A stretch of DNA of 64,000 bases. Source: Isoperla grammatica. Taxonomy: Eukaryota; Arthropoda; Insecta; Plecoptera; Perlodidae. The stretch's first letter is position 1. The number at the start of each line of letters is the position of its first letter. This document shows, in pieces, positions 23,586 to 37,020 of the stretch. Below the pieces are notes generated by a model, which did no database searches, was not told the origin of the DNA, and worked only from the letters and a program-made list of their open reading frames with translations. The stretch lies in the NCBI GenBank assembly GCA_945910005.1, contig OX246749.1, positions 24,390,934 to 24,454,933 on the forward strand. Reading direction: 5' to 3'. The position numbers and the translations under genes are program-made.

Positions 23586-25872
23586 TCACTTGTTGGAAAA
23601 CTTGTCGGTTGGAAAAAAGAAAAAAAAAAAAAAATAGTTTTGAAAATTTTTAAAGTGATAGAAAAATTTTCGAGTTATTCAATGTACATGTCAGGAACTG
23701 AAGTGGATACTTATGTAAAGAAAGAAACTTGAAAATTGTGTGATTCTGAAAAAAGAAAAAAAAATTTCATGTCGAAAAATTTCTAAGTGTTTGAAAAATT
23801 TTCAAGTACCCCATTTTTTAAAAAAATTTGCAAAAAGTTGAAAAAATGTAAAAATTTAAATTTTGGCAAAAAATTATTTTCATGTTGAAAATTTTTGAAG
23901 TGTTAGAAAAATTTTCGAGTTCTTCTATGTTCATCTCATGTTAAACTGTCGTGGGAGTAAAGAAAGAAACTTGAAAAATGTGTGATTCGAATCGAGGACC
24001 CATATGGCACTGGACACTTGAACTCTATATGCTATGCTACAACATTGGGCATTTTATTCGTTAAGCATCGTGTAACACGGGCGCCTATAAAACGTCTGGG
24101 TTAAAATTTTTCGGTACTTTAAAGATCTTGTATATTTAATATTGAATCCCGTTTTAATAAAAAGTTAACACAAAGTCTGTAAGTCATACCTAGCGCCCAC
24201 AATAAGCCATCAAAGTTAAAAATGAGTGCCGAAATTGATCATCTTCAGATTACATCGATGTACACTGCACCCCACCGTCGTAGTGTTTTGAGCTTTTTTG
24301 ATAAAATAAAAACTAAACATATTTCATTAAGAATGTAAAAAAGTTATTCCGAAAAAAAATTCCGAAAATAGTCATAACAAATTCGTACTTGGGGGGGTCA
24401 AAAACCAAAAAGTTGAATTCCAGCACGTTAAAAAGCTTCCCGGTACGGCCCGGAAAACGTGTATTCAAAAAAATGCACATGTACAGAAAGGTAAAGAAAC
24501 GCACTTTCAAATGATTTCAAAATGGATTGTCCGAATTTAAAACGGTACATTTGGGGGACGTTCTAAGATGAAAATTAAAAATAAAAATTACACATTTTGT
24601 CAGAGTCGCCAAGACATGTATGAGAACAAACGTGCCAGGGTACGTCAGGGTACGTTCAAATTGTTCTAAATTGCCACGTGAGTTCAAAATACTGACAAAA
24701 AAAAATGTAAAAAAATTCCAACATGCTTTTTTACGACATTGAAAAATTCTCATTTACAAATTCCGGCAAAAACACGGCACGGATGAAATCCGTTAAAGCA
24801 CCGTAACTCAGACACCAGTAAAGTCTTATTTTTGAAGTTAACATTTTCGTATAGGTAAATGTCCATTTATTGATACTAAATACAAAGTTTTGTTGTATGG
24901 CATATTTTAAACACCTTTATTGTTCAAAACAAAAACTTTTGTATGCCTGTTTTTAGGTCGCCGTAAAAAGTGCGTTGCGCGAACGTCTGTCATTCGGTTT
25001 AGGGGTAGTTTTTCGGAAATGTTTTTTCATCCCCCTGTACGGGCAAGCTTTCAGCATCTGCTTAAAGAAAAAAAACCCATTTCGGAAATACCAACTTGAC
25101 GCAAAAAAATCAAAACTGGAGCCGTGTCGTGAAAATGGAAAAGTGCCCATAACTAAGCATCCGGGACGAAATTAAAAAAAATGACCGATGCGACACTGCA
25201 TTTTTATTTGTTCTTTTAGATGAAAAAGTCGAGAAAGTTCCAAACAAAAAACTGTGGGAAAAAATCGTTACCGTCACTTTTTGAAAACGCACATTACCAA
25301 ATGTACACAATTTGATTGGCGAAAGTTCCGGGACAAATCCAAAAAATTTCCAAAAAGTAGTTACCCAGATGGTAAGCGTCGGTAACAAAACAAAAACGAA
25401 CGTCATATCTCGTTTGGTTCGACGGGCAGAGCAGTTTGAATGTGACGCGTTAAAAACGTACCAAAATCGTCAAATCCAGACTCGAAAATGTTTCGAGTTT
25501 GGGCGCTAATAACTTTTCATCGGGACACTTTTCACGAAAAATTTTCATGTCAAAAAGATGGCCCATTCAATTCTAATCACCCTTAAAGAGTCAACAAAAT
25601 TCCCAAAAAAACATTATTATTTTTTACAATTTTTTCCGCACTTGAACACAGCCAAATACGCACACTTGGCGACATTAAACACGTCGGGGGTGGAAAAGTT
25701 GAGGGGGTAGAAAGACGAAAAAAATACCCACTTGTAGAGAAAAGCACGACGATGAATACTGTAGCGACAGGTGGGGGAAAATAGTCATTTTCGAGGGATG
25801 CCGAGGGTTTGTGGCGTCACGACGAGGCGGCCCGAGCTCGAGGGCGGGGACTACCGAAAGATTGACTATAGA
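23461..25872 (-). mobile_element. Array unit 10, type B, 2412 bp, single-module
   Basis: The shortest B unit, with one central module (block at about 24950). T-run at about 23549-23583; TATA-like motif near 24079-24094, where the box reads TATAAAACG. Ends at the B-type 5' terminus (gattgactataga). Confidence 0.84.
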
Positions 25873-25961
25873 CAAGACCGCTAAAGCGGCCTTGAGCCGC
25901 CGCTGGCGTCACTGTTGGGACACGTCACTTTATGGAAAACTCGACTTTTTTGGGATGAGTC

Positions 25962-25997
<36 letters not shown>

Positions 25998-28900
25998 TCA
26001 CTTGTTGGAAAACTTGTCGGTTGGGAAAAAAAAACAAAAAAAATTGAAAAAAAAAAAAATGATGTTAAAAAATTTTAAAGTGATAGAAAAAATTGTCGAG
26101 TTTTTCCATGTACATGTCATGTTAAACTGTCGTGGATACTTATGTAAGAAAGAAACTTGAAAGTTGTGTGATTCCGAAAAAAGAAAAAAAAATTCATGTT
26201 GAAAAATTTTGTAAGTGTTTTAAAAACTTTCAAGTACGCCATTTTTTGTTTATCTTAAAAAATGTTGAGAAAATTGAAAAATTATAATTTTGGTAAAAAA
26301 TTATTTTTATGTTGAAATTTTTTAAAGTGTTAGAAAATTTTTGAGTACGTCTGCATACATTTCATGTAAAACTGTCATGGATATGTAAAGAAAGAAACTT
26401 AAAAGTTGTGTGATTCTGAAAAAAGAAAAAAAAAATCCTTTTGTAAATTTTCTAAGTGTTTGAAAAATTTTCAAGTACCACATTTTTTGTAAAACTTGAA
26501 AAAAATTTAAAAAATGTAAAAATTAAAATTTTGGTTAAAAATTATTTTCATGTTGAAAATTTTTTAAGTGCCAATTTTTCTAAGTGTTAGAAGAATTGTT
26601 AGAAGAAGTGTTAGAAAAATTTTCGAGTTCAACTATGTACATTTCCGCACGTTCAAAAGCTTCTCGGTACGTCCCGGAAAACGTAGCGTCAAAAAAATGC
26701 ACATGTAAAGAAAGGTAATGAAACGCACTTTCAGATGATACCAAAATGGTTTGTCCAATTTCAAAACGGTACATTTGGGACACGTTCTAAGACGTAAATT
26801 AAAAATTCAAAATTACACAATAAAAAGTATCTGCCAGAAAATTTTGAAGACGGTACGTGCCGGGTACGTCCAGGTACGTTTAATATGACGTCAATAGCCA
26901 TGAAGCTCCCCCATTTTGATGAAAAAAAAATAAAAAAAATTCCAACATGCTTTTTTACGACATTGAAAAATTCTCATAGACAAATTCCGGCAAAAACACG
27001 GCACGGATGAAATCCGTTAAAGCACCGTAACTCGAACACCCGTAAAGTCTTATTTTTGATGTTCACATTTTTAAATAGACAAATGTCCAGTTATTGACAC
27101 TAAATACAAAATTTGGTTCAATGGCATATTTTAAACACCTTTATTATACAAAACAAAAACTTTTGTATGCGTGTTTTTAGATCGCCGTAAAAAGTGCGTT
27201 GCGCGAACGTCTGTCATTCGGTTTAGGGGTGACTTTTCGAAAATGTTTTTTCATCCCCCTGTACGGGCAAGCTTTGAGCATCGGCCCAAAGAAAAAAAAC
27301 CCATTTCAAAAGTACCAACTTGACGCAAAAAAATCAAAACTGAAGCCGTGTCGCAAAAATGGAAAAGTGCCCATAACTAAACATCCGGGACGAAATTCAA
27401 AATTTCACGAACATATATTCTAGAATAATGGTAATCCTTTTAAATGAAAAAGTCGAGAAAGTTTTCAAACAAAAAATGTGGGAGAAAATTGGTACCGCTC
27501 TATTTTAAAACGCACGTGACCAAATGTATACGAAAAGTGTGCCGAAAGTTCCGGGACAATTCGAAAAAATTTGCAAATCGTTGTTACCCAAATGGTAACC
27601 AATGGTAACGAAACAAAAACAAATGTTGTATCTCGTTTGGTTCGACGGGCAGGGCCGTTCGAGTGTGACGCGAAAATAACGTACCAAGATCGTAAAATCC
27701 AGATTTCAAAGGCAATCGAAAACAAAAAAGTTGCATTTCCACACGTTCAAAAGCTTCCCGGTACGTCCTGGTAAATGTGCCGTCAATGAAGCGAACATGT
27801 ACAGAAAGGTATTGAAACGCACTTTCAGATGATACCAAAATGAAGTGTCCATTTTCAAAACGGGACATTTGGGACACGTTCTAAGGCGAAAATTAAAAAA
27901 TCAAAATCACAAAAATGACCCTGATCGCCGAGACATGTATGAGAAATAACGTGCCACGGTACGTCCAAGTACGTTCAAAATGTCGTAAATAGCCACGGGA
28001 GTTCATAAAAGTTGTCAAAAAAAATTAAAAAAAATTCAAATATGCTTTTTGACGACATTGAAAAATTCTCATAGACAAATTCCGGCAAAAACACGGCACG
28101 GATGAAATCCGTTAAAGCACCGTAACTCGGACACCCGTAAAGTCTAATTTTTGATGTTAACATTTTTAAATACAAAAATGTCCATTTATTAATACTAAAC
28201 ACAAAATTTGGTTCTATGGCATATTTAAAACACCTTTATTATACAAAACAAAAACTTTTGTATGCGTGTTTTTAGATCGCCGTGAAAAGTGCGTTGCGCG
28301 AACGTCTGTCATTCGGTAAAGGGGTGGTTTTTCGAAAATGTTTTTTCATCCCCCTGTACGGGCAAGTATTCAGCATCTGCCCAAAGAAAAAAAACCCATT
28401 TCGAAAGTACCAACTTGACGCAAAAAAATCACGACTGAAACCGTGTCGCGAAAATGAAAAAGTGCCCATAACTAAGCATCCGGGACGAAATTCAAAAATT
28501 TGGTCGGTGTTCCTGAGCGTTTCCGTAGGCGGTTCAAAATTTAAAAAACAATTTTATTCGCAAACAAAAAATGTGGGAGAAAAGCGCAACCAACCGATTT
28601 TATCGGCCGACGGTACCAAATGTTCACAATTTGATTGACGAAAGTTCCGGGACGATTCGAAAATGTTTCAAAACCCAATTACCCAAAGGGTAAGCGCCGG
28701 TAACAAAACAAACCAGAATGTTATATCTCGTTTGGTTCGACGGGCAGAGCCGTTTGAATGTGACCCATTAAAATGGTACCAAATCCGTCAAATCGAGACG
28801 TCGAACATTGTTCGTGTTTGGGTGCCCGTAACTTTTGAACGGGACACTATTTACGAAAAACTTTCATGACAAAAAGATGCTCCACTCAATTCTTATCACA

Positions 28901-29193
28901 CTTAAAGAGTCAAAAAAATTCCCAAAAAAACATTTGCATTTTTTACAATTTTTTCCGCAACACAACATACCCAAATACGCACACTTGGCGACATTAAACA
29001 CGTCGGGAACACGTGAAGACGTACACGGACGTACTCGAAAAAAATACCCACGTGTAGCCAAAAGCACGACGATGAAAACTGTAGCGATAGGTCGGGGAAA
29101 AAAGTCACTTTTGTGGGCATGCCGAGGTGCGGGGAAAACGTAAAAGCCGCGCCAGCTCGAGGTTCGGGGACCACCGAAAAGATGGAATATAGA
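25873..29193 (-). mobile_element. Array unit 11, type B, 3321 bp, duplicated central module
   Basis: B-type head with a T-run at about 25964-25995. Two central modules (blocks near 27180 and 28270, ~1.08 kb apart). The TATA-like segment is absent. Ends with gatggaatataga, the variant closest to the 5' end of the autonomous element at 51269. Confidence 0.83.
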
Positions 29194-32100
29194 CAAGACC
29201 GCTAAAGCGGCCTTGAGCCGCCGCTGGCGTCACTGTTGGGATGAGTCACTTTTTGGAAAACTCGACTTTTTTGGGACGAGTCACTTGTTTTTTTTTTTTT
29301 TTTTTTTTTTTGTCACTTGTTTGAAAACTTGTCGTTTGGAAAAAAGAAAAAAAAAAATTGAAACAAAAAAAATCGTGTTGAAAATTTTTAAAGTGATGGA
29401 AAAATTTTCGAGATTTTCAATGTATATTTCATGTTTAACTGTCGTAGATACTTGTGTAAAGAAAGAAACTTGAAAATTGTGTGATACTGAAAAACGAAAA
29501 AAAAAAATTCGGTTGAAAAATTTCTAAGTGTTTGAAAAATTTTCAAGTACCCCACTTTTTGGAAAACTTGAAAAAAGTTGAAAAAATGAAAAAATTAAAA
29601 TTTTGGTAAAAAATTATTTTTATGTTGAAAATTTTTAAAGTGTTAGAAAAATGTTCGACTTCTTTTATGTACATTTCATGTAAAACTGTCGTAGATACTA
29701 ATGTAAAGAAAGAAACTTGATAATGGTGTGAATCTAAAAAAAAAAAAAAAAATTCATGTCTCGAAATTTTTAAGTGTTTGAAAAATTTTAAAGTACCCAA
29801 TTTTTTGGAAAACTTGAAAAAACTTGAAAAAATTAAAAAATTAAAATTTTGGTAAAAAATTATTTTCATGTTGAAAATTTTTAAAGTGTTAGAAAATGTG
29901 GGATTCGAATCGAGGACCCATATGGCACTGGACACTTGAATCTGTATGCTATGCTACAACATTGGGCATTTTATTCGTTAAGCATCGTGTAACACGGACG
30001 CCTATAAAAAGTCTGGTTTGAGATTTTTAGGTGATTTAAAGATCTTGTATATTTAATATTGAATCCCGTTTGATTAAAAAGGTAACACAAAGTCTGTAAT
30101 TCATACCTGGCGCCCACAATAAGCCATCAAAGACAAAAATGAGTGTCGAAATTGATCATCTTCAGATTACATCAATGTATACGGCACCCCACCGTCGTCG
30201 TGTTTTGAGCTTTTTCGAAAAATTAAAAAGTAAACATATTTCATTAAGAATGTAAAAAAGTAATTCCGACAAAAAATTCCGAAAAAATTCATAACAAATT
30301 CGTAATTGGGTGAGTCAAAAACCAAAAAGTTGAATTCTAGCACGTTAAAAAGCTTCCCGGTACGACCCGGAAAACGTGTAGTCAAAAAAATGCACATGTG
30401 CAGAAAGGTATTTAAACGCACTTTCAGATGATACCAAAATGGATTGTCCAATTTTAAAACGGGACATTTGGGACACGTTCTAAGGCGAAAATTAAAAAAT
30501 CAAAATCACAAAAATAAGAAATGTACATACAAAATTGGCGAAACGGTAAGTGCCCGGTACGTCCGGGTACATTCAAACAATAGTCAATAGCCATGAGACT
30601 CCCCCATTTTGGTCAAAAAAAATTAAAAAAAATTCCAACATGGTTTTTTACGACATAAAAAAATTCTCATATTCAAATTCTAGCAAAAACACGGCACGAA
30701 TGAAATCCGTTAAAGCTTCATAACTCGGACACCCGTTAAGTCTAATTTTTGATGTTCACATTTTTAAATAGACAAATGTCCATTTATTGACATTAAATAC
30801 AAAATTTGGTTCTATGGCATATTTAAAACACTTTTAATATACAAAACAAAATCTTTTGTATGCGTGTTTTTAGATCGCCGTGAAAACTGCGTTGCGCGAA
30901 CGTCTGTCATTCGGTAAGGGGGTGACTTTTCGAAAATGTTGTTTCATCCCCCTGTACGGGCAAGTATTCAGCATCGGCCTAAAGAAAAAAAACCCATTTC
31001 AAATGTACCAACTTGACGCAAAAAAATCAAAACTGAAACCGTGCAGTGAAAATAGAAAAATGCCCATAACTAAGCATCCGGGACGAAATTCCAAATTCCA
31101 CAAAAATACATTCTAGAATTATGGTAATCCTTTAAAATAAAAAAGTTGAGAAAGTTTTCAAACAAAAAATGTGGGAGAAAATTGGTTCCGCTTCTTTTTA
31201 AAACGCATGCGACCAAATGTATACGATAAGTGTGCCGAAAGTTCCGGGACGATTCGAAAAAATTTCAAAATTGTAGTTACCCAAATGGTAACCGATGGTA
31301 ACGAAACAAAAACTAATGTTATATCTCGTTTGGTTCGACGGGCAGGGCCGTTCGAATGTGACACGTTAATAACGTACTTAGGTCGTAAAATCCAGATTTC
31401 AAAGGCAATCGAAATCAAAAAAGTAGCATTCTCGCACGTTCAAAAGCTTACCGGTACGTCCCGGTAGGTGTGACGTCAACACAATGAACATGTACAGAAA
31501 GGTATTGAAACGTTCTTTCAGATGAAACCAAAATGGATTGTCCAATTTCAAAACTGGACATTTGGGACACGTTCTAAGGCGAAAATTAAAAAATCAAAAT
31601 TACACTTCTAAAAGTATCTGCCAGAAAATATCGTAGACGGTACGTGCCGGGTACGTCCGGGTGCGTTTAATATGACGTCAATAGCCCAAAAGCTACACCA
31701 TTTTGGTCAAAAAAAATAAAAAAAAAATCCAACATGCTTTTTTACGACATTGAAAAATTCTCATAGACAAATTCCGGCAAAAACACGGCACGCATGAAAT
31801 CCGTTAAAGCACCGTAACTCGGACACCCGTAAAGTCTAATTTTTGATGTTAACATTTAAAGATAGACAATTGTCCATTTATTGATACTAAATACAAAGTT
31901 TTGTTGTATAACATATTTTAAACACCTTTAATATACAAAACAAAAACTTTTGTATGCGTGTTTTTAGATCGCCGTGAAAAGTGCGTTGCGCGAACGTATG
32001 TCATTCGGTTTAGGGGTGATTTTTCGAAAATGTTTTTTCATCCCCCTGTACGGGCAAGCTTTGAGCATCGGCCTAAAGAAAAAAAACCCATTTCAAAAGT

Positions 32101-32885
32101 ACCAACTTGACGCAAAAAAATCAAAACTGAAGCCGTGTCGCAAAAATGGAAAAGTGCCCATAACTAAGCAACAGGGACGAAATTCAAAAATTTGACCGAC
32201 TATCCTGGTCGTTTTTCAAATTCATTTAAAACAAAAAAGTCAATATTGAAAAAATCGAAAAAATGTGGCCTTAAAGCGTATTCGTCTGATTCCATTTCCG
32301 CACATTACCAAATGTTCACAATTTGATTGACGAAAGTTCCGGGACAAATCCAAAAAATTTCCAAAAAGTAATTACCCAGATGGTAAGCGTCGGTAACAAA
32401 ACAAAAACGAACGTTATATCTCGTGTGGTTCGACGGGCAGGGCCGTTTGAATGTGACGCGTTAAAAAGGTACCAAAATCGTCAAATTGAGATTTCGAAAA
32501 TTTTTCGTTTTTGGGTGCAAATAACTTTTTATCGGGGCACTTTTGTCGAAAAAAGTTCATGACAAAAAGATGCCCCAATCCATTGACTTGGGATTAAAAG
32601 CATCGAGAAAGGTCTCACAAACAAATTGAATTTTTGGCAATTTTTCCCGCATAGCAACACAGCCAAATACGCACACTTTTCGACATTAAACACGTCGGGA
32701 ACACGTGAAGACGTACACGGACGTACTCGAAAAAAATACCCACGTGTAGAGAAAAGCACGACGATGAAAACTGTAGCGACAGTTCGGGGAAAAAAGTCAC
32801 TTTTGTGGGGCCCCCGATGGTCTGGGGAAAAACGAAAAGCCGCGCTTTGCTCGAGGGCGGGGACCACCGAAAGATGGTATATAGA
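29194..32885 (-). mobile_element. Array unit 12, type B, 3692 bp, duplicated central module
   Basis: B-type head with a T-run at about 29287-29311. TATA-like motif near 29996-30011 (GGACGCC then TATAAAAAG). Two central modules (near 30870 and 31965). The variable cassette near 32265-32310 is the same allele, in inverse orientation, as the one at about 51846-51900 in the autonomous Helitron. The unit is followed by a type A head. Confidence 0.84.
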
Positions 32886-34952
32886 CAAGTTCCGCGTACC
32901 GCGGCCTTGAGCCGCTAAACCTTTGGCGACTTCGTGTTATAGACATTTGGATACTTTTAAAAAAAAATTTGAAAAAAAAAAAAAAAAAAATGTAAAAAAA
33001 AATTTGTAATGTGAAAAAAAAAATGATTGAAAAAAAAAAAGGAAAGTTCAAAAAGTATATACATCATGTTAAACTGTCGTGGGTACTTGTAGAAAGAAAG
33101 AAACTTGAAATTGTGGGATTCTGAAAAAGAAAAAAAAAAATTCATGTTGAAAAATTTCCAAGTGTTTGAAAAATTTTCAAGTACCCCACTTTTTGGAAAA
33201 CTTGAAAAAGTTGAAAAAAATGAAAAAATTAAAATTTTGGTAAAAAATTATTTCATGTTGGAAATTTTGTAAGTGTTGAACTTGAACTCTGTATGCTATG
33301 CCACAACATTGGGCAATTTATCCTATATGCATCGTGTAACACGGGCGCCTATAAAAAGTCCGGGTTGAGATTCTTAGGTGATTTAAAGATCTCGAATATT
33401 TAATATTGAATCTCTTTTTATTTAAAAGTTGACAGAAAGTCTGTAAGTCATACAGGTCGCCTACAATAAGCCATTAAGGCCAAATGTGCGTGTCGAAATT
33501 GATCATCTTGAGATTACATCAATGTATACGGCACCCTACCGTCGTCGTGTTTTGAGCTTTTTTGATAAAATAAAAACTAAACATATTTCATTAAGAGTGT
33601 CAAAAAGTAATTCTGAAGAAAAATTCCGAAAAAATTCATAACAAATTCGTACTTTGGTCGGTCAAAAACAAAAAAGTTGCATTCCCGCACGTTCAAAAGC
33701 TTCCCGGTACGTACCGGTAAATGTGGCGTCAACAAAATGCACATGTAAAGAAAGGTATTGAAACACACTCTCAGATGATATCAAAATAATTTGTCCAATT
33801 ACAAAACCATACATTTGGGGGACGTTCTAAAATTAAAATTAAAAATAAAAATTACACATTTGTCCAGAGTCGCCAAGACATGTATGAGAAAAAACGGTCA
33901 AGGGTACGTCCGGGTACAATTAAATTGTTGCAAATAGTCACGGGAGTTCATAAAAGTTGTCAAAAAAAATTAAAAAAAATTCCAACATGCTTTTTTTCAA
34001 CATTAAAAAATTCTCATTTACAACTTCCGGCAAAAACATGGCACGGATGTAATCCGTTAAAGTACCGTAACTCGGACACCCGTAAAGATCTATTTTCGAA
34101 AGTAACGTTTTTGTATAGAAAAAAGTCTAGTTATTAATACTAAAGACAATTTTGTATTTGTTGCCATTTTTAAAACACTTTTAATATACAAAAACAAAAA
34201 TTTTGTATGCGTGTTTTTAGATCGCCGGAAAAAGTGCGTTGCGCGAACGTCTGTCATTCGGTATAGGGGTGACTTTTCGAAAATGTTTTTTCATCCTCCT
34301 GTACGGGCAACTATTCAGCATCCGAAAAAAGAATAAAATCCCGGTCCTTTTTTTTTAATTTTGAAAAAAAAAATCAAAACTGAGACCGTGTTTCAAAAAA
34401 TAGAAAAGTGCCCATAACTTTTGATCCGGGACGAAATTAAAAAATTTGTTCGACTATTCCCAGGTTTAACCCAAGAGGTTTATTATGAAAAAGTCAAAAA
34501 ACATACCACCCTTAAAATGTGGGAGAAAAGCCTTCTCCGCGCTTTTCAAAAACACACATTACCAAATGTACACAATTTGATTGGCGAAAGTTCCGGGACA
34601 AATCCAAAAATTTTTAGTTGTGTAGTTGCCCAAAAGGTAAGCGCTGGATACTGTCGAGAAAAAAGTCGAAAAAGTTGATAGGGGCGAGGGGGATGACCGT
34701 TTTAAGAAAAAACACCAACATTGTAGTGTTTCGCACATGTTCACTTTAAACTCGCCAAAAGGGGTAGAAATAATGGGAATAGGGAAATTCAAGTTTTACC
34801 GTTTGAAAGGTGATAAAATTGTCGCAAAGTTGGTGTGGGTTGCAAGGGTCGCGGGGGGTCCGGGGGGGAGGGGGGGGCCGGGGGGGGGGAGAGCGCGTGG
34901 AATACCATAGAACGGCCGTGAGGGTGTGGCTTAGCGTACTATTACTAGCAGA
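32886..34952 (-). mobile_element. Array unit 13, type A, 2067 bp
   Basis: Complete A unit directly after a B unit, joined at the standard CTTG|TC boundary. TATA-like motif 33343-33358, G-run 34851-34890. Its cassette combines a private first half with a second half partly like that of unit 1. It carries an 85-codon plus-strand frame across the cassette, equal in length to that in unit 2. Confidence 0.85.
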
Positions 34953-37020
34953 CAAGTTCCGCGTACCGCGGCCTTGAGCCGCTAAACCTTTTGCGACTTC
35001 GTGTTACAGACATTTGGATACTTAGAAAAAAAAATTTGAAAAAAATTGAAAAAAAAAAAATTGAAAAAAAAAAATTTTGATGTGAAAAAAAAAATATTGT
35101 TGGGAAAAAATTAAAGTACAAAAAGTATATACATCATGTAAAACCGTCGTGGGTACTTACGGAAAGAAAGAAACTTGAAATTTGTGTGATTCTGAAAAAG
35201 TAAATAAAAAAATTCATGTTGAAAAATTTCCAAGTGTTTGAAAAATTTTCAAGTACCCCACTTTTTGGAAAACTTGAAAAAGTTGAAAAAATGAAAAAAT
35301 TAAAATTTTGGTAAAAAATTATTTCATGTTGAAAATTTTGTAAGTGTTTAACTTAACTCTGTATGCTAGCCACAACATTGGGTAATTTATCCTATATGCA
35401 TCGTGTAACACGGGCGCCTATAAAAAGTCCGGGTTGAGATTTTTAGGTGATTTAAAGATCTCGTATATTTAATATTGAATCCCTTTTTATTTAAAAGTTG
35501 ACAGAAAGTCTGTAAGTCATACAGGTCGCCTACAATAAGCCATTAAGGCCAAATGTGCGTGTCGAAATTGATCATCTTGAGATTACATCAATGTATACGG
35601 CACCCCACCGTCGTCGTGTTTTGAGCTTTTTTGATAAAATAAAAACTAAACATATTTCATTAAGAATGTCAAAAAGTAATTCCGAAGAAAAATTCCGAAA
35701 AAATTCATAACAAATTTGTACTTTGGGCGGTCAAAGACCAAAAAGTTGAATTGTTACGCGCGCAAAAGCTTCCCGGTACGTCCCGGAAAACGCGTCGTCA
35801 ATGAAATGAACATCTAAAGAAAGGTAATGAAACACACTCTCAGATGATATCAAAATAATTTGTCCAATTACAAAACCATACATTTGGGGGACGTTCTAAA
35901 ATTAAAATTAAAAATAAAAATTACACATTTGTCCAGAGTCGCCAAGACATGTATGAGAAAAAACGGTCAAGGGTACGTCCGGGTACAATTAAATTGTTGC
36001 AAATAGTATCGGGAGTTCATAAAAGTTGTCAAAAAAAATAAAAAAAAATTCCAACTTGCTTTTTTTCAACATTAAAAAATTCTCATTTACAAATTCCGGC
36101 AAAAACACGGCACGGATGTAATCCGTTAAAGTACCGTTACTCGGACACCCGTAAAGATCTATTTTCAAAAGTAACGTTTTTGTATAGAAAAAAGTCCATT
36201 TATTAATACTAAACACAATTTTGTATTTAATGCCGTTTTTAAAACACTTTTAATATACAAAAACAAAAATTTTGTATGCGTGTTTTTAGATCGCCGGAAA
36301 AAGTGCGTTGCGCGAACGTCTGTCATTCGGTTTAGGGGTGACTTTTCGAAAATGTTTTTTCATCCCCCTGTACGGGCAACGATTCAGCATCCGAAAAAAG
36401 AATAAAATCCCGGTCCTTTTTTTTTAATTTTGAAAAAAAAAATCAAAACTGAGACCGTGTTTCGAAAAATACAAAAGTGCCCATAACTTTTGATCCGGGA
36501 CGAAATTCAAAAATTTGACCGACTATAGTGGTCTAATGTCAATGTTCATAACGATGAAAAAGTCAAAAAATTTAAAAACAAAAAACTGTGGGCAAGAAGT
36601 GTGTTCGTCTGATTTTATTTTCGGACGGTACCAAATGTACACAAATTGATTGGCGAAAGTTCCGGGACAAAATCAAAAATTTTTAGTTGTGTAGTTGGTC
36701 AAAAGGTAAGCGCTGGATACTGTCGAAAAAAAAGTCGAAAAAGTTGATAGGGGCGAGGGGGATGACCGTTTTAAGAAAAAACACCAACATTGTAGTGTTT
36801 TGCACATAGTCATTTTAAACTCGTCAAAAGGGGTAGAAATAATGGGAAAAGTGAAAATCTAAAAATACCGTTGAAAAGGTGATAAAATTCCCGCAAAGTT
36901 GGTGTAGGTTGCAAGGGTCGCGGGGGGTCCGGGGGGGAGGGGGGGGCCGGGGGGGGGAGAGCGCGTGGAATACCATAGAACGGCCGTGAGGGTGTGGCTT
37001 AGCGTACTATTACTAGCAGA
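34953..37020 (-). mobile_element. Array unit 14, type A, 2068 bp
   Basis: Complete A unit. TATA-like motif 35412-35427, G-run 36919-36958. The central part is like unit 4, while the cassette (about 36515-36632) is an allele not seen in the other A units. Confidence 0.85.

Noticed and set aside
29900..29930. tRNA-like B-box (GATTCGAATCC on the minus strand) next to a possible A-box, as a tRNA or SINE
   Set aside because: The flanking bases cannot form the T-arm or acceptor stems, and copies at 17690 and 17890 have lost the motif. The match is explained by a short palindrome.
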